A stretch of 30,307 nucleotides of DNA from Cudoniella acicularis (taxonomy: Eukaryota; Ascomycota; Leotiomycetes; Helotiales; Helotiaceae): the NCBI GenBank assembly GCA_013054445.1, contig JAAMPI010000611.1, positions 1 through 30,307 on the forward strand, read 5' to 3'. The notes beneath the pieces were generated by a model that saw only the letters and a program-made list of their open reading frames with translations, had not been told where the DNA came from and did no database searches. The position numbers were made by a program, and so were the translations under genes. Every line of letters begins with the position of its first letter. Within the stretch, counting starts at the first letter, position 1. Below are positions 1 through 10,800 of this stretch, piece by piece.

Positions 1-214
1 GGTCTTCCGGTCCGTGTAGGGCGTCGTCTTTCGGGTTCTGGGTATTGTAGGATCTTGCGTACTGTGCTGTCCGCGAGGTTATAGTAGCCTTGGAGCTGCT
101 GTAGGCCTATTTTAGCGAACTTAAAGAGCTGGCGGATTGCTTCTTTATGTTTGGTAAGAACCTCTTCACCTGGCACATAGTCTGGCATCGGTGGAGTGGT
201 AGGTAATTGATCCA
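1..214 (-). CDS. Tc1/mariner-like transposase, N-terminal part (runs off the left edge)
   Basis: An open frame starts at an ATG whose complement is at 212-214 and continues out of the window, giving 71 residues. The peptide begins MDQLPTTPPMPDYVPGEEVL and then has a helix-turn-helix-like stretch, with an AIRQLFKFA helix, an LQQLQGYYNLADSTVRKIL recognition-helix region, and a basic PEPERRRPTRTGR tail. This matches the layout of the N-terminal DNA-binding domain of fungal Tc1/mariner transposases: HTH, then a short basic linker before a DDE domain. The catalytic domain would lie outside the window, so activity cannot be judged. There are no stops in the visible part. The family call rests on domain architecture and general resemblance only; another HTH-containing DDE transposase is possible. 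Confidence 0.6.
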
Positions 215-297
215 TAATTAGTAATTAATTAATTAAGGTCTAAAAGGAGGGGGTGAAAAAATATCGGGTAAGCCTGAACGCACGGACTTATGTCAGT
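1..297 (-). mobile_element. Right end of a Tc1/mariner-like DNA transposon (boundary inferred)
   Basis: About 80 bp separate the transposase start codon (214) from a TA dinucleotide at 296-297. Read inward from that TA, the sequence begins CTGACATAAGTCCG and then passes into a C-rich and T-rich stretch, which would suit a terminal inverted repeat. The partner repeat is outside the window, so the TIR and the exact end are inferred. TA as target site is established for Tc1/mariner elements. The next base pairs (298-354) look like the 3' half of an intron of the downstream SDR gene, which supports an insertion here. Confidence 0.4.
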
Positions 298-354
298 AGG
301 TTCGTTACGATTATTTCGGCAGTGAACAACTCAAACATAGCTAACGCCAAGTAG

Positions 355-1448
355 GCTTTCACAGGAGGCAGTGGCAAAGCCGGACGCCACGTTATCCCAT
401 ATCTCCTTTCCCAAGACCACAAAGTCCTGAACCTTGATCTCGTCCCCTTCCCAGACCCATCAGCAGATGTCTATACGCTCAAAACAAACCTCACGGACTC
501 AGGACAAGTCTTTAACGCTTTAACCAGCCATTTCAACATGGATGGATATAGCGAAGGCTCCTTACCTGACGCACCCGATGTCGTTATCCATTTTGCTGGT
601 ATGTCCTTTCTTCTCAATTTAATTCGAGTTTGATATAAAAGATGGAAGCTAATAATGAGCTCAGCTTACGCACGCAACATGCTCGTTCCCGACTCGGAGC
701 TCTTTCAAGCAAATGTCCGGAGCACCTACAACGTCGTAGAAGCAGCATGCAAGCTCGGCGTCAAGAAAATCATCATTGCCTCTTCGGAAACGACTTACGG
801 CGTCTGTTTTGCGCAAGGCGACACAGATTACCATTCGTTCCCTTTAGAAGAAGACTATGACGTGGATCCAGAAGACTCGTTTGTCCCCCCTTCAACTCTC
901 CCTTCCCAACAATCATTCTAATATAAAAAATTACATGACTATCCCTTTGCTATCCCCCTTTCTACTTGATTCGGAAACAAAGTGAAAAACTAATACACCT
1001 TACCTAACACAGCTACGCACTCTCCAAAATCTGCGCCGAAAAAACTGCCCGTTCCTTCTCCCGCCGCTTCAAAAATGACATCTACGCCCTCCGCATCGGC
1101 AACGTAATTGAACCTCACGAATACGCCCTCAATTTCCCAACTTACCTCTCCAATCCTCCCTCTCGGAAACGCAACGCCTGGTCTTACATCGACGCTCGTG
1201 ATCTAGGGCAGATCTGCCATCTCTGTATTGGTAAGTCCGGTCTCGGTTTTCAGGTCTTTAATGCGACGAATGATACGATTACGATTCCGGAAAAGGAGAC
1301 GACGACGGAGTTTTTGAAGAGGTTGTGTCCGGGTGTGAAACTTACGAGGGAGAGGGGGGAGAGGGAAGCACCGTTAAGTAATAAGAAGATTAAGGAGGTG
1401 CTAGGATTTAAAGAGGAGCATGATTGGAGGAAGTACGCTGATGCTTAA
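355..1448 (+). CDS. NAD-dependent epimerase/dehydratase, extended SDR (first exon missing)
   Basis: Three exons join in phase: 355-598, 665-878 and 1013-1448, with introns 599-664 and 879-1012 (a CTAAT branch site is clear in the first). They give 297 residues. The product has the Rossmann motif TGGSGKAG near its start, an ASSETTYG segment, and the SDR catalytic pair in SYALSKICAEK (Y-x3-K). It ends in GFKEEHDWRKYADA. This is a full extended SDR apart from the first few residues (beta-1 strand), so it probably acts as a soluble NAD(P)-dependent sugar-nucleotide-type epimerase or reductase; the substrate is unknown. No start codon is in frame. A TAG lies directly before codon 355, and a GCTAAC branch site plus AAGTAG acceptor at 340-354 mark an intron end. 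The first exon should be upstream, and a transposon end sits there. Confidence 0.85.
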
Positions 1449-1809
1449 AGAGGAAATCGCGGCAAATTCGAGCAGGAAATAATCGTAATTAAGAATATTA
1501 TCCAAAAAATATGTATGTTTGCTTAATAATTAATGCTTGTCTCTCTAGGCCAGCGCCCGCGCCCCCTCCGTATGAAAATATTCCATGCAACGTCCGTCCC
1601 AAAGTGTCCATACAAGAACATTGTGACCAGAATGTCAAGACAATGCCTGCTTCTTTCCCGACACATCCCATCGTGGCCATCCCATGAAACGTCCCCCTCA
1701 AGATCGAAACTTATGCAACCTGCTGTCGCGTCCGAATCCAACCGATTAAAGAAATAAAGTGTCCTCAATAACCTCCCAGCTAAACCCTCCAATCGGTCTA
1801 AAGAACCAG
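1449..1809. other. Convergent intergenic region, no gene seen
   Basis: This lies between the 3' ends of the SDR gene and the MFS gene. Overlapping open frames occur on both strands in 1498-1792, but none has a recognisable motif, and their overlap suggests chance openness. It probably holds the two 3' UTRs. Confidence 0.6.
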
Positions 1810-4248
1810 CTAAAGCATATATCTATCAAAAAATTAGTATTATATTTCATTTCGGAGTAGGGACCCGAGAGAAACCCGAAAGATGAAACATCCTCTTACA
1901 ATGGGGATTTAGAAAAAGGAGACGAAGAAATAAGTTACTTACCGAAAAGTCGGCGCCCTATCGCCCATGTGGCTCATCTGACTGAGACTATAACTCCGCT
2001 TATTCCCCTCCCTCTCTCTCTTCTTATTCACCCTCGCATACCCAACCCTCAACACAATCACCGCGATCATGCCCAAGCTCACAACCGCAATCTCCAATCC
2101 ATGACCCATCAAATACTGCGGCGCATCTTCCTCGCGGTAGAAATTACTCACGAACACGCCCCCGAGATTCCCAACCCCGATCTGGATCGCCATGCCTGCC
2201 GAGCGCTTGTAGCTTCCAGAAAGATTGCTGGACAACCAGGTGATGTTTCCAGGGAACGCTGGAAGAGTGCCGCATGTCGCGATGAGCATTCCCGCGTAGA
2301 CGACAATTGGGAGGCCACCGTGTGCGGAGGCTACAATGGCGATGGTGAAGCCGGCGAGGATGAAGCACATAGGGATGAAGATGTAGCGTGCTCTGCCGCG
2401 CTTTGAGCGGTCAGAATGCCAGGCTAGGAGAATCGTGAGGACTGAGGCGGTGAGGTAGATGGGGATGGTGAGGAGTTGAGATGTGGCTGCGTTGTGGCCG
2501 AGTTCGTTGATGATTGTTGGCAGGAAGAGGGCGATTCCGTAGAGTGGGCAGATTATACCCCAGAACATCTAGGAGTTTGACGTGTTAGTATGGGGTATAT
2601 CGAGGAAGAGTGAGGCGACACTTACCACTGTTGCTACGAGAACTTGCCAGTCTGTAAAAGCAGCGCGCACATGGTTCCAGTGAAAGCGGTCAGCTTCAGC
2701 GACATGTTCTCCCGACCCCTTATAGTTTTGGTATTTCAACCTATGGAGAACCCAGGCTCGCTCTTCTGGTGTAAGAAACGTGGCTGTGCTGGGAAAGTCA
2801 TTCATCATAAAGAAGGACAACACGGCAGAAACTACAGTGCTAAAGCCTTCAAGAATGAAGCTATCACAGCGAGTTAGAACCAGACAAAATACCAAATCCA
2901 TGCGAAGAGGCACTTACATCCACTGCCAGCCATACAATCCAGCAATCCCATCCATCTTAGCAATCAAGAAAGCTAGTAAGCCGGAGAACGCACCCGCAAA
3001 GCCAGTGGCACTGAATACCATTGCTTGACGAAGCTGGCTCTCATGACGGCAGTACCACATCGTGAGGAAGTAGGTAATACCGGAGTAAACACCCGAGTCA
3101 GTAGCTCCAAGAAATGCTCTCGCAAGCAGAAGACTCTTGTATCCTTGAATGAGACCAGTAAGTGTCATAGTAATGCCTGAGCATACCATTATGAAGGGCA
3201 ACCATCTCGAAGGGCGGAATTTCTTGAGCCTATTTTCATGTTAGTAATTTGCGCAAAACTGGCTCATTATAATTTCATACAGGAAGTGTATAAAACTGTG
3301 ACGCGCTTAGAAGAGATCTTGAACTCACAAAAGATTGCTCGGAACCATGAAAATGCAGTAGGTGAAGAAATATACCATCAAACAGAGATTATACTTCGCT
3401 CCGCTCATATGCAGATCCTCAGTCAAACCCTGGATCTTAGCGTTTCCGATGTTCCCCCTGTTGACGTAGCAAACCATGTAAAGTAGTGTGAGTGCTGGGA
3501 TTAGCCGGAAATCCATCTTTCGGAGAACTTTCTTCTCGTCGATGTGACTGAAGTCAATGTTGACATATTCATCAGGCGCATGGCCTGGAGTGTGGATATG
3601 CTCCTTTGAGTGCTTTTTGGAAGAGGGTTTTCCCGGCAATGGCTCCTTCTTGAAACTTAAATGACCCTTGGCTGGAGGGTCACTGGATAGATGGCAGTCC
3701 TCTGGCCGAGCATCTCTGCCGTTGATATCTGCATCGGGTTTTTCATTCGAGTGTGAGGTTTTTACGTCATGACTCGAGTGCTCATCTTCAGAAGATGAAA
3801 CAGTGCTGCTTGGAATGTCTGAGAGTTGGCCTGCAGAAGAGGCCAGCGTACTGTTGACTCTTGTTAGCCCGGAGCTTTCAGTGACCAGCGTCCTGCTGGA
3901 GTCACTCGTGCTGCAAGGATCTGCCGAGCATTGTGAGTCCCGGCAATCAGCAGTTCCTCGGGGCTCGGTAGCCAGTATTGTTCCTGTATCCTTATCCTGG
4001 TGGTCAAGCGGTGCTGAAGAAGAGTCTCTGCCGATGTCGCTTTTGTCACCCACCGGAGCCATTGTATTGTTAGTGTCATCTGCTGGCGAACAGCATGGTG
4101 AATTATCGCACTGTGCGGAATCACTCTGCTCGAGAGGTGATGTTGCGATTTCGGCGTCAGTAGTACCGTGCTCTTCTTGAGAGGAGGGCATTTGTCTTTC
4201 GGTCGATAGTGCTTCTTTCGATGACGACGCTGCTTGCTCTAGCGACAT
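1810..4248 (-). CDS. MFS transporter, anion:cation symporter (Dal5/Tna1-like) family, long N-terminus
   Basis: Five exons join in phase: 4248-3329, 3229-2918, 2860-2626, 2568-1943 and 1822-1810, giving 701 residues. Junctions recreate family motifs: MVPSNLL|LKKFRPSRW, GWQW|IFILEG, VLVATV|MFWG and the C-terminal APTFR|YML, the last three residues being on a 13-nt exon. About twelve hydrophobic segments follow residue 245, including the GNIGNAKIQGL loop, a LARAFLGATDSG helix and an ITYFLTMWY helix. ACS members import small organic anions or vitamins (nicotinate, allantoate, biotin precursors) by proton symport at the plasma membrane; the substrate cannot be told here. Two oddities: about 244 residues rich in Ser, Asp, Thr and Glu precede the first membrane helix, where relatives usually have 30-60, and the usual DRxNIGNA motif reads NRGNIGNA. 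A regulatory or ubiquitination tail is possible (inference). Confidence 0.9.
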
Positions 4249-4570
4249 TACTCTAGCTTCGAGAAAGTTGTGGGTTAACAGTAGTTTTGTGGTATGAGAA
4301 AAGACTTGATTAGGCTTTTGCAGACTTAATGGAGCGTCGAGAATGACGAGGTTTTAATACCGGACTTCAAATTCACTATTCATATAGTGAAATAAAGGCT
4401 ATATTATTCCACTGAGCAATAAGTCCGGCTTCAAATAAGCTGATCACGCCATCCCTTCTCCTGCCCTTCATTGAATACCTTCGCTTTATGTTAGTCAACC
4501 CACGATGATGAAAAGGAGTGGCCGTTTGAATACCTGAATAACCAACCCACTTGTGATGTCAAGTTCCCTC
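4249..4570. other. Intergenic: promoter side of the MFS gene
   Basis: This 322-bp gap lies between the CGS-like stop and the MFS start, both genes on the minus strand. It holds a 7-bp inverted repeat (TCACTAT/ATAGTGA, 4373-4390) and two copies of a CCGGACTTCAAAT-like motif (about 4360-4372, and 4424-4436 with one change). These could be regulatory sites but nothing proves it. No gene is seen. Confidence 0.4.
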
Positions 4571-6768
4571 TTACTTGCACTCTCCACTACATATGCTGGA
4601 GGGGGTAGTCTTAAGGGACCCAAGAGCCTTGTTGAAAACATTCACCAGATAAGATGCTGGTTCCATCCCAATGCTGATACGAATCAAGTGTTCTGAAACA
4701 CCATACCTCGCTGCCTGTGGTAATATTATGTTAGCGATGGGTTATTATGACTTCCAGCGAGGATTTTGAGTTCTTACCCAGTCAAGCTCGTAATAATGAG
4801 CAAACAATGTATAACCACAAACAAGCGTGAAATTGGTTCCCAGGCTTGGACCCTTGGCGACATTGAGTGCATCGTGAAATCGGATTGCGTCGGAGTTATG
4901 CTTGAATTTCACGGATAGGAGATATCCATAACCTCCACCAGGTCTTCGGCAGCGATCATATAATGATTTGCCGTCGCCGAGAGAAGGATAGAAAACGGTC
5001 TCCACGCTTTCATGGCGCTCAAGGATGTCGGCAATTATGACAGCGTTGCTGTTTGTGGTATAAACACGCTGAACAAAATCTCGACTACTAAGCTCCATTG
5101 CTACAGCATCCTCAAGATAATAAGTGTCCACGAATAAACTAGACAAGCACTCGTGAATTTTAGCATGATGCCTTGAAAGTGGGTTTATCGTTGCGCTACA
5201 GGAGCAATAGAATCATTAGAACAAGTTTTGGCTCCAGAACAGCTAGGTAGAGTCCACTTACGTCCCACCCATAACATTGCATGACCCACTGAAAAGTTTT
5301 GTAAGGCTGGTGACAATGACATCTGCATACGGTAGCAGATCGCAGTTCACGGAGGTTCCAAGTGTATCATCGCAAACTACCACGAAGTCGAATCGATCTG
5401 CTAGTTCCCGAATACGTTTGAGGTCGGGAGTTTTTAGGAGTGGGTTTCCTGGGAATTCGCAAAACAAAGCCATGATCTCAGTTCCCGTGCTCAACGTATG
5501 TTCTAATATACCCAGCTCCTCACTTCCCCCGAAGCCATAAAAGATCGAATCTTTTGTTCCAAACCGCGAGAGTATTTTTTCTGTGTCGACGTATAGGAAA
5601 CCATACGTCACAGTCTTCTATTTATTTGTTAGTCACTCTGCCAGGAAGGAAGGATAGTGTCCGTAAATCTTTCAATAGACGGGCCTACATACCTGACGTT
5701 GAGGGAAAACGAGCATCATAGCGCGGTATACATCATATATAGCTTTCATGCCTGCCGGGTAAAGAAACACATCCGTCAAGGGAACTTTTATACCGGTGGG
5801 TCCATCTGAGAGCAATTGAGCTACACGCTCTCGTACTATGATTTTCTCTGAAACACCCGCACCATCGCAGACTTTCTCGAATCGGACATGGTCTATTTCG
5901 CTTTCCAGCTTTTGCAGGGGAATTTTCACGAAAGGTTCGTAGCAGATGTGCAGGCCTTCTTTTTGGAAAAGGGAAAGAGTATGCTCAGCTCGTCGGCTGG
6001 ATATTCCTGATCCGGTATGTTGCCAAAACTTTTTCGCATAAGGAAGACTTTCTTTCGCATGAATCAAGGCATATACACATGTCCAATCATCACCTAGACG
6101 TCCTGCATCACGACCTGAAACTCCACAGACGATTTGCAAATGATCTTCGGGACCTAAAAGATGTCAGGGTGTATAGAGGGCCCAGGGCTGTGGAAGTGAC
6201 AACGACTTAGGGGCTTAGACTACTCACAACTCGAACGCACAAATTCTGCGCATCTCTCCGCATCCTCCTGGGTGGGGAAAAGCATGGCAAGCGCATTTGA
6301 TGGCAATATTATGTTATTGAGCGCTCCCAGAATCACGGTAGCCAATTCTTGAATAATTTTTTGAACGAAGAACCTAATTACGTTAGTGGCGAAAGGCCTT
6401 GCAAATAGGAGTTACGCTCACCGCGGATACCCTACGAGCATGATTAGCTAGTGTTTCACAACTCGTAGTAAATGGGGATAATGTACCCGTGGAAAGGCGA
6501 CCGATAATCTTCTCATTCCTCTGAGCCCATCCACTGATAGAAGTTAGGTCGATGACATAGCCATAGCGTGTCCAGACAAAGATCAACCCACATAGAAGCT
6601 TCCCATGTTGGCAAGGAAACACTAATTGCCTAGTTTGCTGTGAGTAGTTGGATAGAACCACGTCGGGAAACTGACACGTGGATCTCCAATAGGAATGCTC
6701 TGCCCAATTTCGGTAGGCACTTGGTACACTCGACAAGCACAGCACTCGTCAGCTTCGCTTGAACCCAT
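4571..6768 (-). CDS. Cystathionine gamma-synthase-like PLP enzyme (Cys/Met metabolism family)
   Basis: Exons that join in phase are 6533-6487, 6431-6422 (10 nt), 6373-6228, 6153-5693, 5617-5262, 5195-4778 and 4714-4571. The start at 6768 lies in CACCATGG and begins MGSSEADECC, leading to PTEIGQSIPIGDP; the join between this first exon and 6533 is not resolved. Key motifs are RLSTGYPRFF across the microexon, FCEFPGNPLL, VVVCDDTLGT (PLP-binding Asp region), VIVTSLTKLFSG with the Schiff-base Lys, and LIRISIGMEP near the C-terminus. The family makes cystathionine from an acylated homoserine and cysteine, or performs related beta/gamma eliminations, in the cytosol. The overall shape is that of fungal CGS (Str2/MetB-type) proteins rather than cystathionine gamma-lyase. 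A paralogue with another substrate is possible. The MFS gene follows 322 bp downstream on the same strand. Confidence 0.82.
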
Positions 6769-7878
6769 GGTGTTGATGGTACCCGGACTGACTTCCAGCG
6801 AAAATTAGGAGACCGTAACAGCTATACAATTTACTTGTAGATCCTAGCGCGAATGTAAACGTGAAGTCGAAGTGCTAAACAAATTAGGAAGTCAGCAACT
6901 AGGTGCTCGTTCCTTCCCGAGAATGATAAATTAAAACTCGATCCCTTCGAAGAATTTGATAATTGAGTCCTGGGAAGGAATATTTTACACGGGTCATTTT
7001 TAGATCACTTTCGTAAGCCTTCACTTCCTGCAGATACCCGAGCATGGGATCTCGCATATCCATGCTAAGACAATGTCTGACGAGAAACACACTCTGTGGA
7101 GCGTGACTGAGACATTTATTGCGGTGTGAACATTGAACAGCAAAAGCTGCGTATTTTTGAGTCACCTCTTGCTGCACTGGTATTCGGGGTTTAAAGGAAC
7201 ACCCGTGTCATTCGTGAAGTTCTTGAGTAGATCATTCGAGGACTACTCGTCTGGATACTCGGGATATGAGATATGAGATATCACAGCAGAGACTTCACTC
7301 AAGCCGAGGCCATTTCTCTATGCTTTGTCCCAGCGCAGTTCCTTTTGAAGGGAAAACACATACAGACAACCTGCATGCCGTGCTAGTTGCGACTTGCAAG
7401 CGGGTGTGCTGTCTTGGAAGACCCCGGGCGGAAGAATCCGCGCCTCGTGGTTGGCTTGCGAAAGTCCCGCACAGGATCGACGGGAAAACATCAAAACACT
7501 GTTTCTGGATTTCCGAAGAGGTGGCTACTAGAGAATCGCTTGCCGGACACCAGGGCATATCAGCATGATTTTGTCTATGTAGCTCGAGGGTGTTCAAGCT
7601 TCAAGTCATCGATATCAAATATACCTCACTCCGTCCGTGCTGTAATTTTACATCAATTGTTCTGTATTGAGTATGCCTAGGCCTTACGGCTTTGATCAAA
7701 CAAGGAGTAAGAATTGCTATGCTACCAAAATCATATACATAATACAACAATTGATTTAATGTAGCCCCAAAGAGCCACACTCGCTTATATGCTGCCGTCC
7801 TGTTAATGCAAAACGCTATGCTAGACAAGCCAGCCATGCTATGACGTTAAGACGTCTATTCGTACACAATTAATATAT
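6769..7878. other. Intergenic, about 1.1 kb, no gene supported
   Basis: This is the upstream region of the CGS-like gene and the 3' side of the GYF gene. Open frames on both strands at 6899-7177 and 7266-7680 overlap each other and show no domain, so I treat them as chance. A small run GATATGAGATATGAGATATC occurs near 7262-7281. Confidence 0.5.
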
Positions 7879-10800
7879 TTATTTCTTTCCCTTCTTCTTG
7901 TTGGGGACAACCTTGAACCCAGCAGTAGGTTCCTCCTTTGGTGGGCCCTTCTTGGCAACCTCACTCCAGCCACCACCGGATTTCTCACCAGCAGTAGAAA
8001 AGCCAGTCCCGGATCCAGTATTGGCAAGCTCAACAACGCCCTTCTCAGCGAGCTTGCGACGTCTAAGATACTCTTCAGCAAATCGGCGGCCGTCCATCAG
8101 TTGAGAGTTGGCATAAACACTATCGGCGATAATACCAGCTTCTGCAGGGAATGTGGCGAGCATGAGAACAAAATTATCAACTGTTTATGATGTTAGCAGG
8201 TTTCAAGTAAATGTCTGCATGGGGCATTACCATTAATATCAGAGTTTAAGCCTTTCGCAAGCGATCCCTTCGCCCATTTCATAAATTCTTCATTGGCGGA
8301 TGTAACACCAGCTGAGCCGCTCATTGTTACACTGCGGGTAGCAGGAGCAGGTCTTGTAGCTCGGGTGGTAGATGTTGTTGTCATGTTTGCACTGCTGACG
8401 GCGCGAACTGCTGGCGGAGCAGCTGCTGATGGCCCTGTTGGTATCTTGACCTTTCCTCCAGCGCCAACTGTTGACCAAGTAGAACCCATGGTAGGGCCTA
8501 TAGCTGTAGGTTTACTAGCAAGATCTGCGTAGCGCTTACCACCAGAAACGGAAGCTGGCTGTGATGCAGCCGCTGCTGCGGCGAGCTTTTGCTTGCGAAT
8601 TTCTTCTTCCCGTTGAATGTCTGCGAGGGTCTTCTTCGACGAGGAAGCACTACTAGCAGCCTGTACTTTGGAGGCGGATGGCTTCGCCCATGCGGATGGA
8701 GCAGTCGTTATCGAAGGCGAGGCGGTATTGCCCCATGTCGAAGTTGTTGGGAGTCCAGGAGCTGGGGTGGCGGGTTGATTGCTCAGCGCTTTCATCTCTT
8801 GTTCGTGGTGCGCCCGACGAACTGCGGCTGCGGCTTCTTCAGCTTTAGCAGCCTTCTTTGCTTCAGCTTCTTGGATTTCCTTTAAAGAGGGACCCTTTGG
8901 CGCTTCTACTGGCTCCTTAGCCCATGGAGCAAGAGAGGGTGTTGCACTGGCGATTTCTGGTGTTTCAGAACGGGATCTGGCTTCAACATTGAGGGCTTCC
9001 GGCAAGTTGGAGCGACTTCTTTGGGCCGTTGGCGCTGGGAGTGGAGTCGTCGACTGTGGCGGTGGTGGGAACGGCATTGGGAGACTGGTATTCACCTTAG
9101 CCCAAGGGGATTCGGGTTGGGTTACAGAGGTAGGTGATTGCTTAGCCGATGCTGCTCTCTGGACTTGTTGAGTCAAAGAAAGCACTTCAGGCTCTTTTGG
9201 CTCTGGTGCTTGCTCTTCTACTTCCGGTTCTTCTTGAAATGTCTGCTGCGCTGGAAGTTGAGGCGGGCCAATTGACTCATTAGTGATACCCGCCGAAGTT
9301 TGGGCAGCCTCTTCAAGGTCGTGCTGCTCTCTCAGTTGCTCGAACTCGCGGAGACGCGCTTTGAATCCTTGAGGATCATTTTGGCGCATTTGCTCAATTC
9401 TGGCAGACTCACGTTGAGCATCGGGGTGCTGGCCAAATATTGCAGCGATCTGCTGTGCATGAGTAGACGGTTGAGAGCCGGGCGCTACAGCAGTGAACAG
9501 CTGTTGTCTATCCTGAAGGCTCAGGCGTGCCAATTCCTCTTCACGAAAAAAGTCCGCTGGCATAGCGCTGCTAGGAGCTACATTTCCCGTTTGCCTAGGC
9601 TGATCGAAGAACCCTGAAACACTTGGTAGCGGGGGTTGAGGCGGCATTCCAATTGGCGAGGTGATGCTTCCAAAGCTTGGCTGGCTCTGGAGACTATGAG
9701 CACTGGAATGGTGGTGCAAGGCTGACGGAAGCCCACCCATCTGCATCTGCTTCATGTTGACCTGTTGCTGAGCTAAAAACTCTCTTTGGCGAGCCATAAG
9801 ATACTGCTCTTCTTGTTTGCGTCTCTCGAGGTTATTTTGTTGTTCGGCAGTCAGAGTAGTACCGAAACTTGGAAACGCTCCAGCGAATGGAGGCTGAACC
9901 GATCCGGGTTGAGCTGCGCCACTTCCAGGAGCGGCTGCGGCTGGTGTGAATGGAGGGCCTCCTTGGGTTGTAGATGGGCCATGAGGAATACCAATTTGAG
10001 GTACGAGGAATGGCTCACGGGAGTTGCCTATTCTTCGAATAAGTTGCCCAAGAGGCTCAAATTCGGGGTCCTCAACTTTCTTTACAGAGAGATCTGCGGT
10101 GAAGAAAGAAGCTTTGTACCAGTCGTGCATCTCCAGGCCAGAGAATGGACCTTGTGTCTCGCCTTGAGGATCGAGATAAACCCATCGCATTCTATCTGGC
10201 ATCACCATCATACGTTGTTGAGCTGTAGGAAGCTGGTTCGATGCCGAATCTGAAGAAGCTTGTGACTGTTGGTAGTTTGACTGAGCAGTAGGACCATGAG
10301 AAAATGCAGCGACTTGTGCTTGGTTATCAGCTGTAGAAAAGGGACCTTGGTTCCTGGAGTTATCCGATGTTGGAAACAAATCCTCAAAAGCATGACGGCC
10401 AGCTCGCATTGGGCTGTCCGTATCACGAGAAGGAGTAAAAGCACTTCTCCCAATTGCTCCAAAAGCATTGCTTTGTCGTAGGTCTCCACTCTCTGCTGAG
10501 CTTTCATGCTCGTTATTCTGCATCTGAGCTTGCATAGCAGCAGGAAACAACGATCCCAGTTTACTGCCACGACCTGTAGTGTTGGTGCCTGGGATGTTAC
10601 CAGAGCTTGGGCCAAACATTCCCCCAAGTCCGCCCAAGCCAGGTGACTGGAGTTCACCCATAGGTCCAAAAAGGGAATTGCCAAATGCGCCTGGGAATCC
10701 AGGTCGATTTTCACGATCTGGAGTACCGACGGGGTGGCCACTGGTAGGCCAGCCGCCCATTCCGCCCAAGCCACTGAGGGTCGAGAGTCCACCTAAGGCA

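Noticed and set aside
355..6768. SDR, MFS transporter and CGS-like enzyme as a biosynthetic gene cluster
   Set aside because: No core synthase, no regulator, mixed strands, and each gene has ordinary stand-alone relatives; adjacency alone is not enough.
7266..7680. Overlapping 97-100-codon frames on both strands
   Set aside because: Mirror-strand openness in a GC-richer patch, no motif on either strand.
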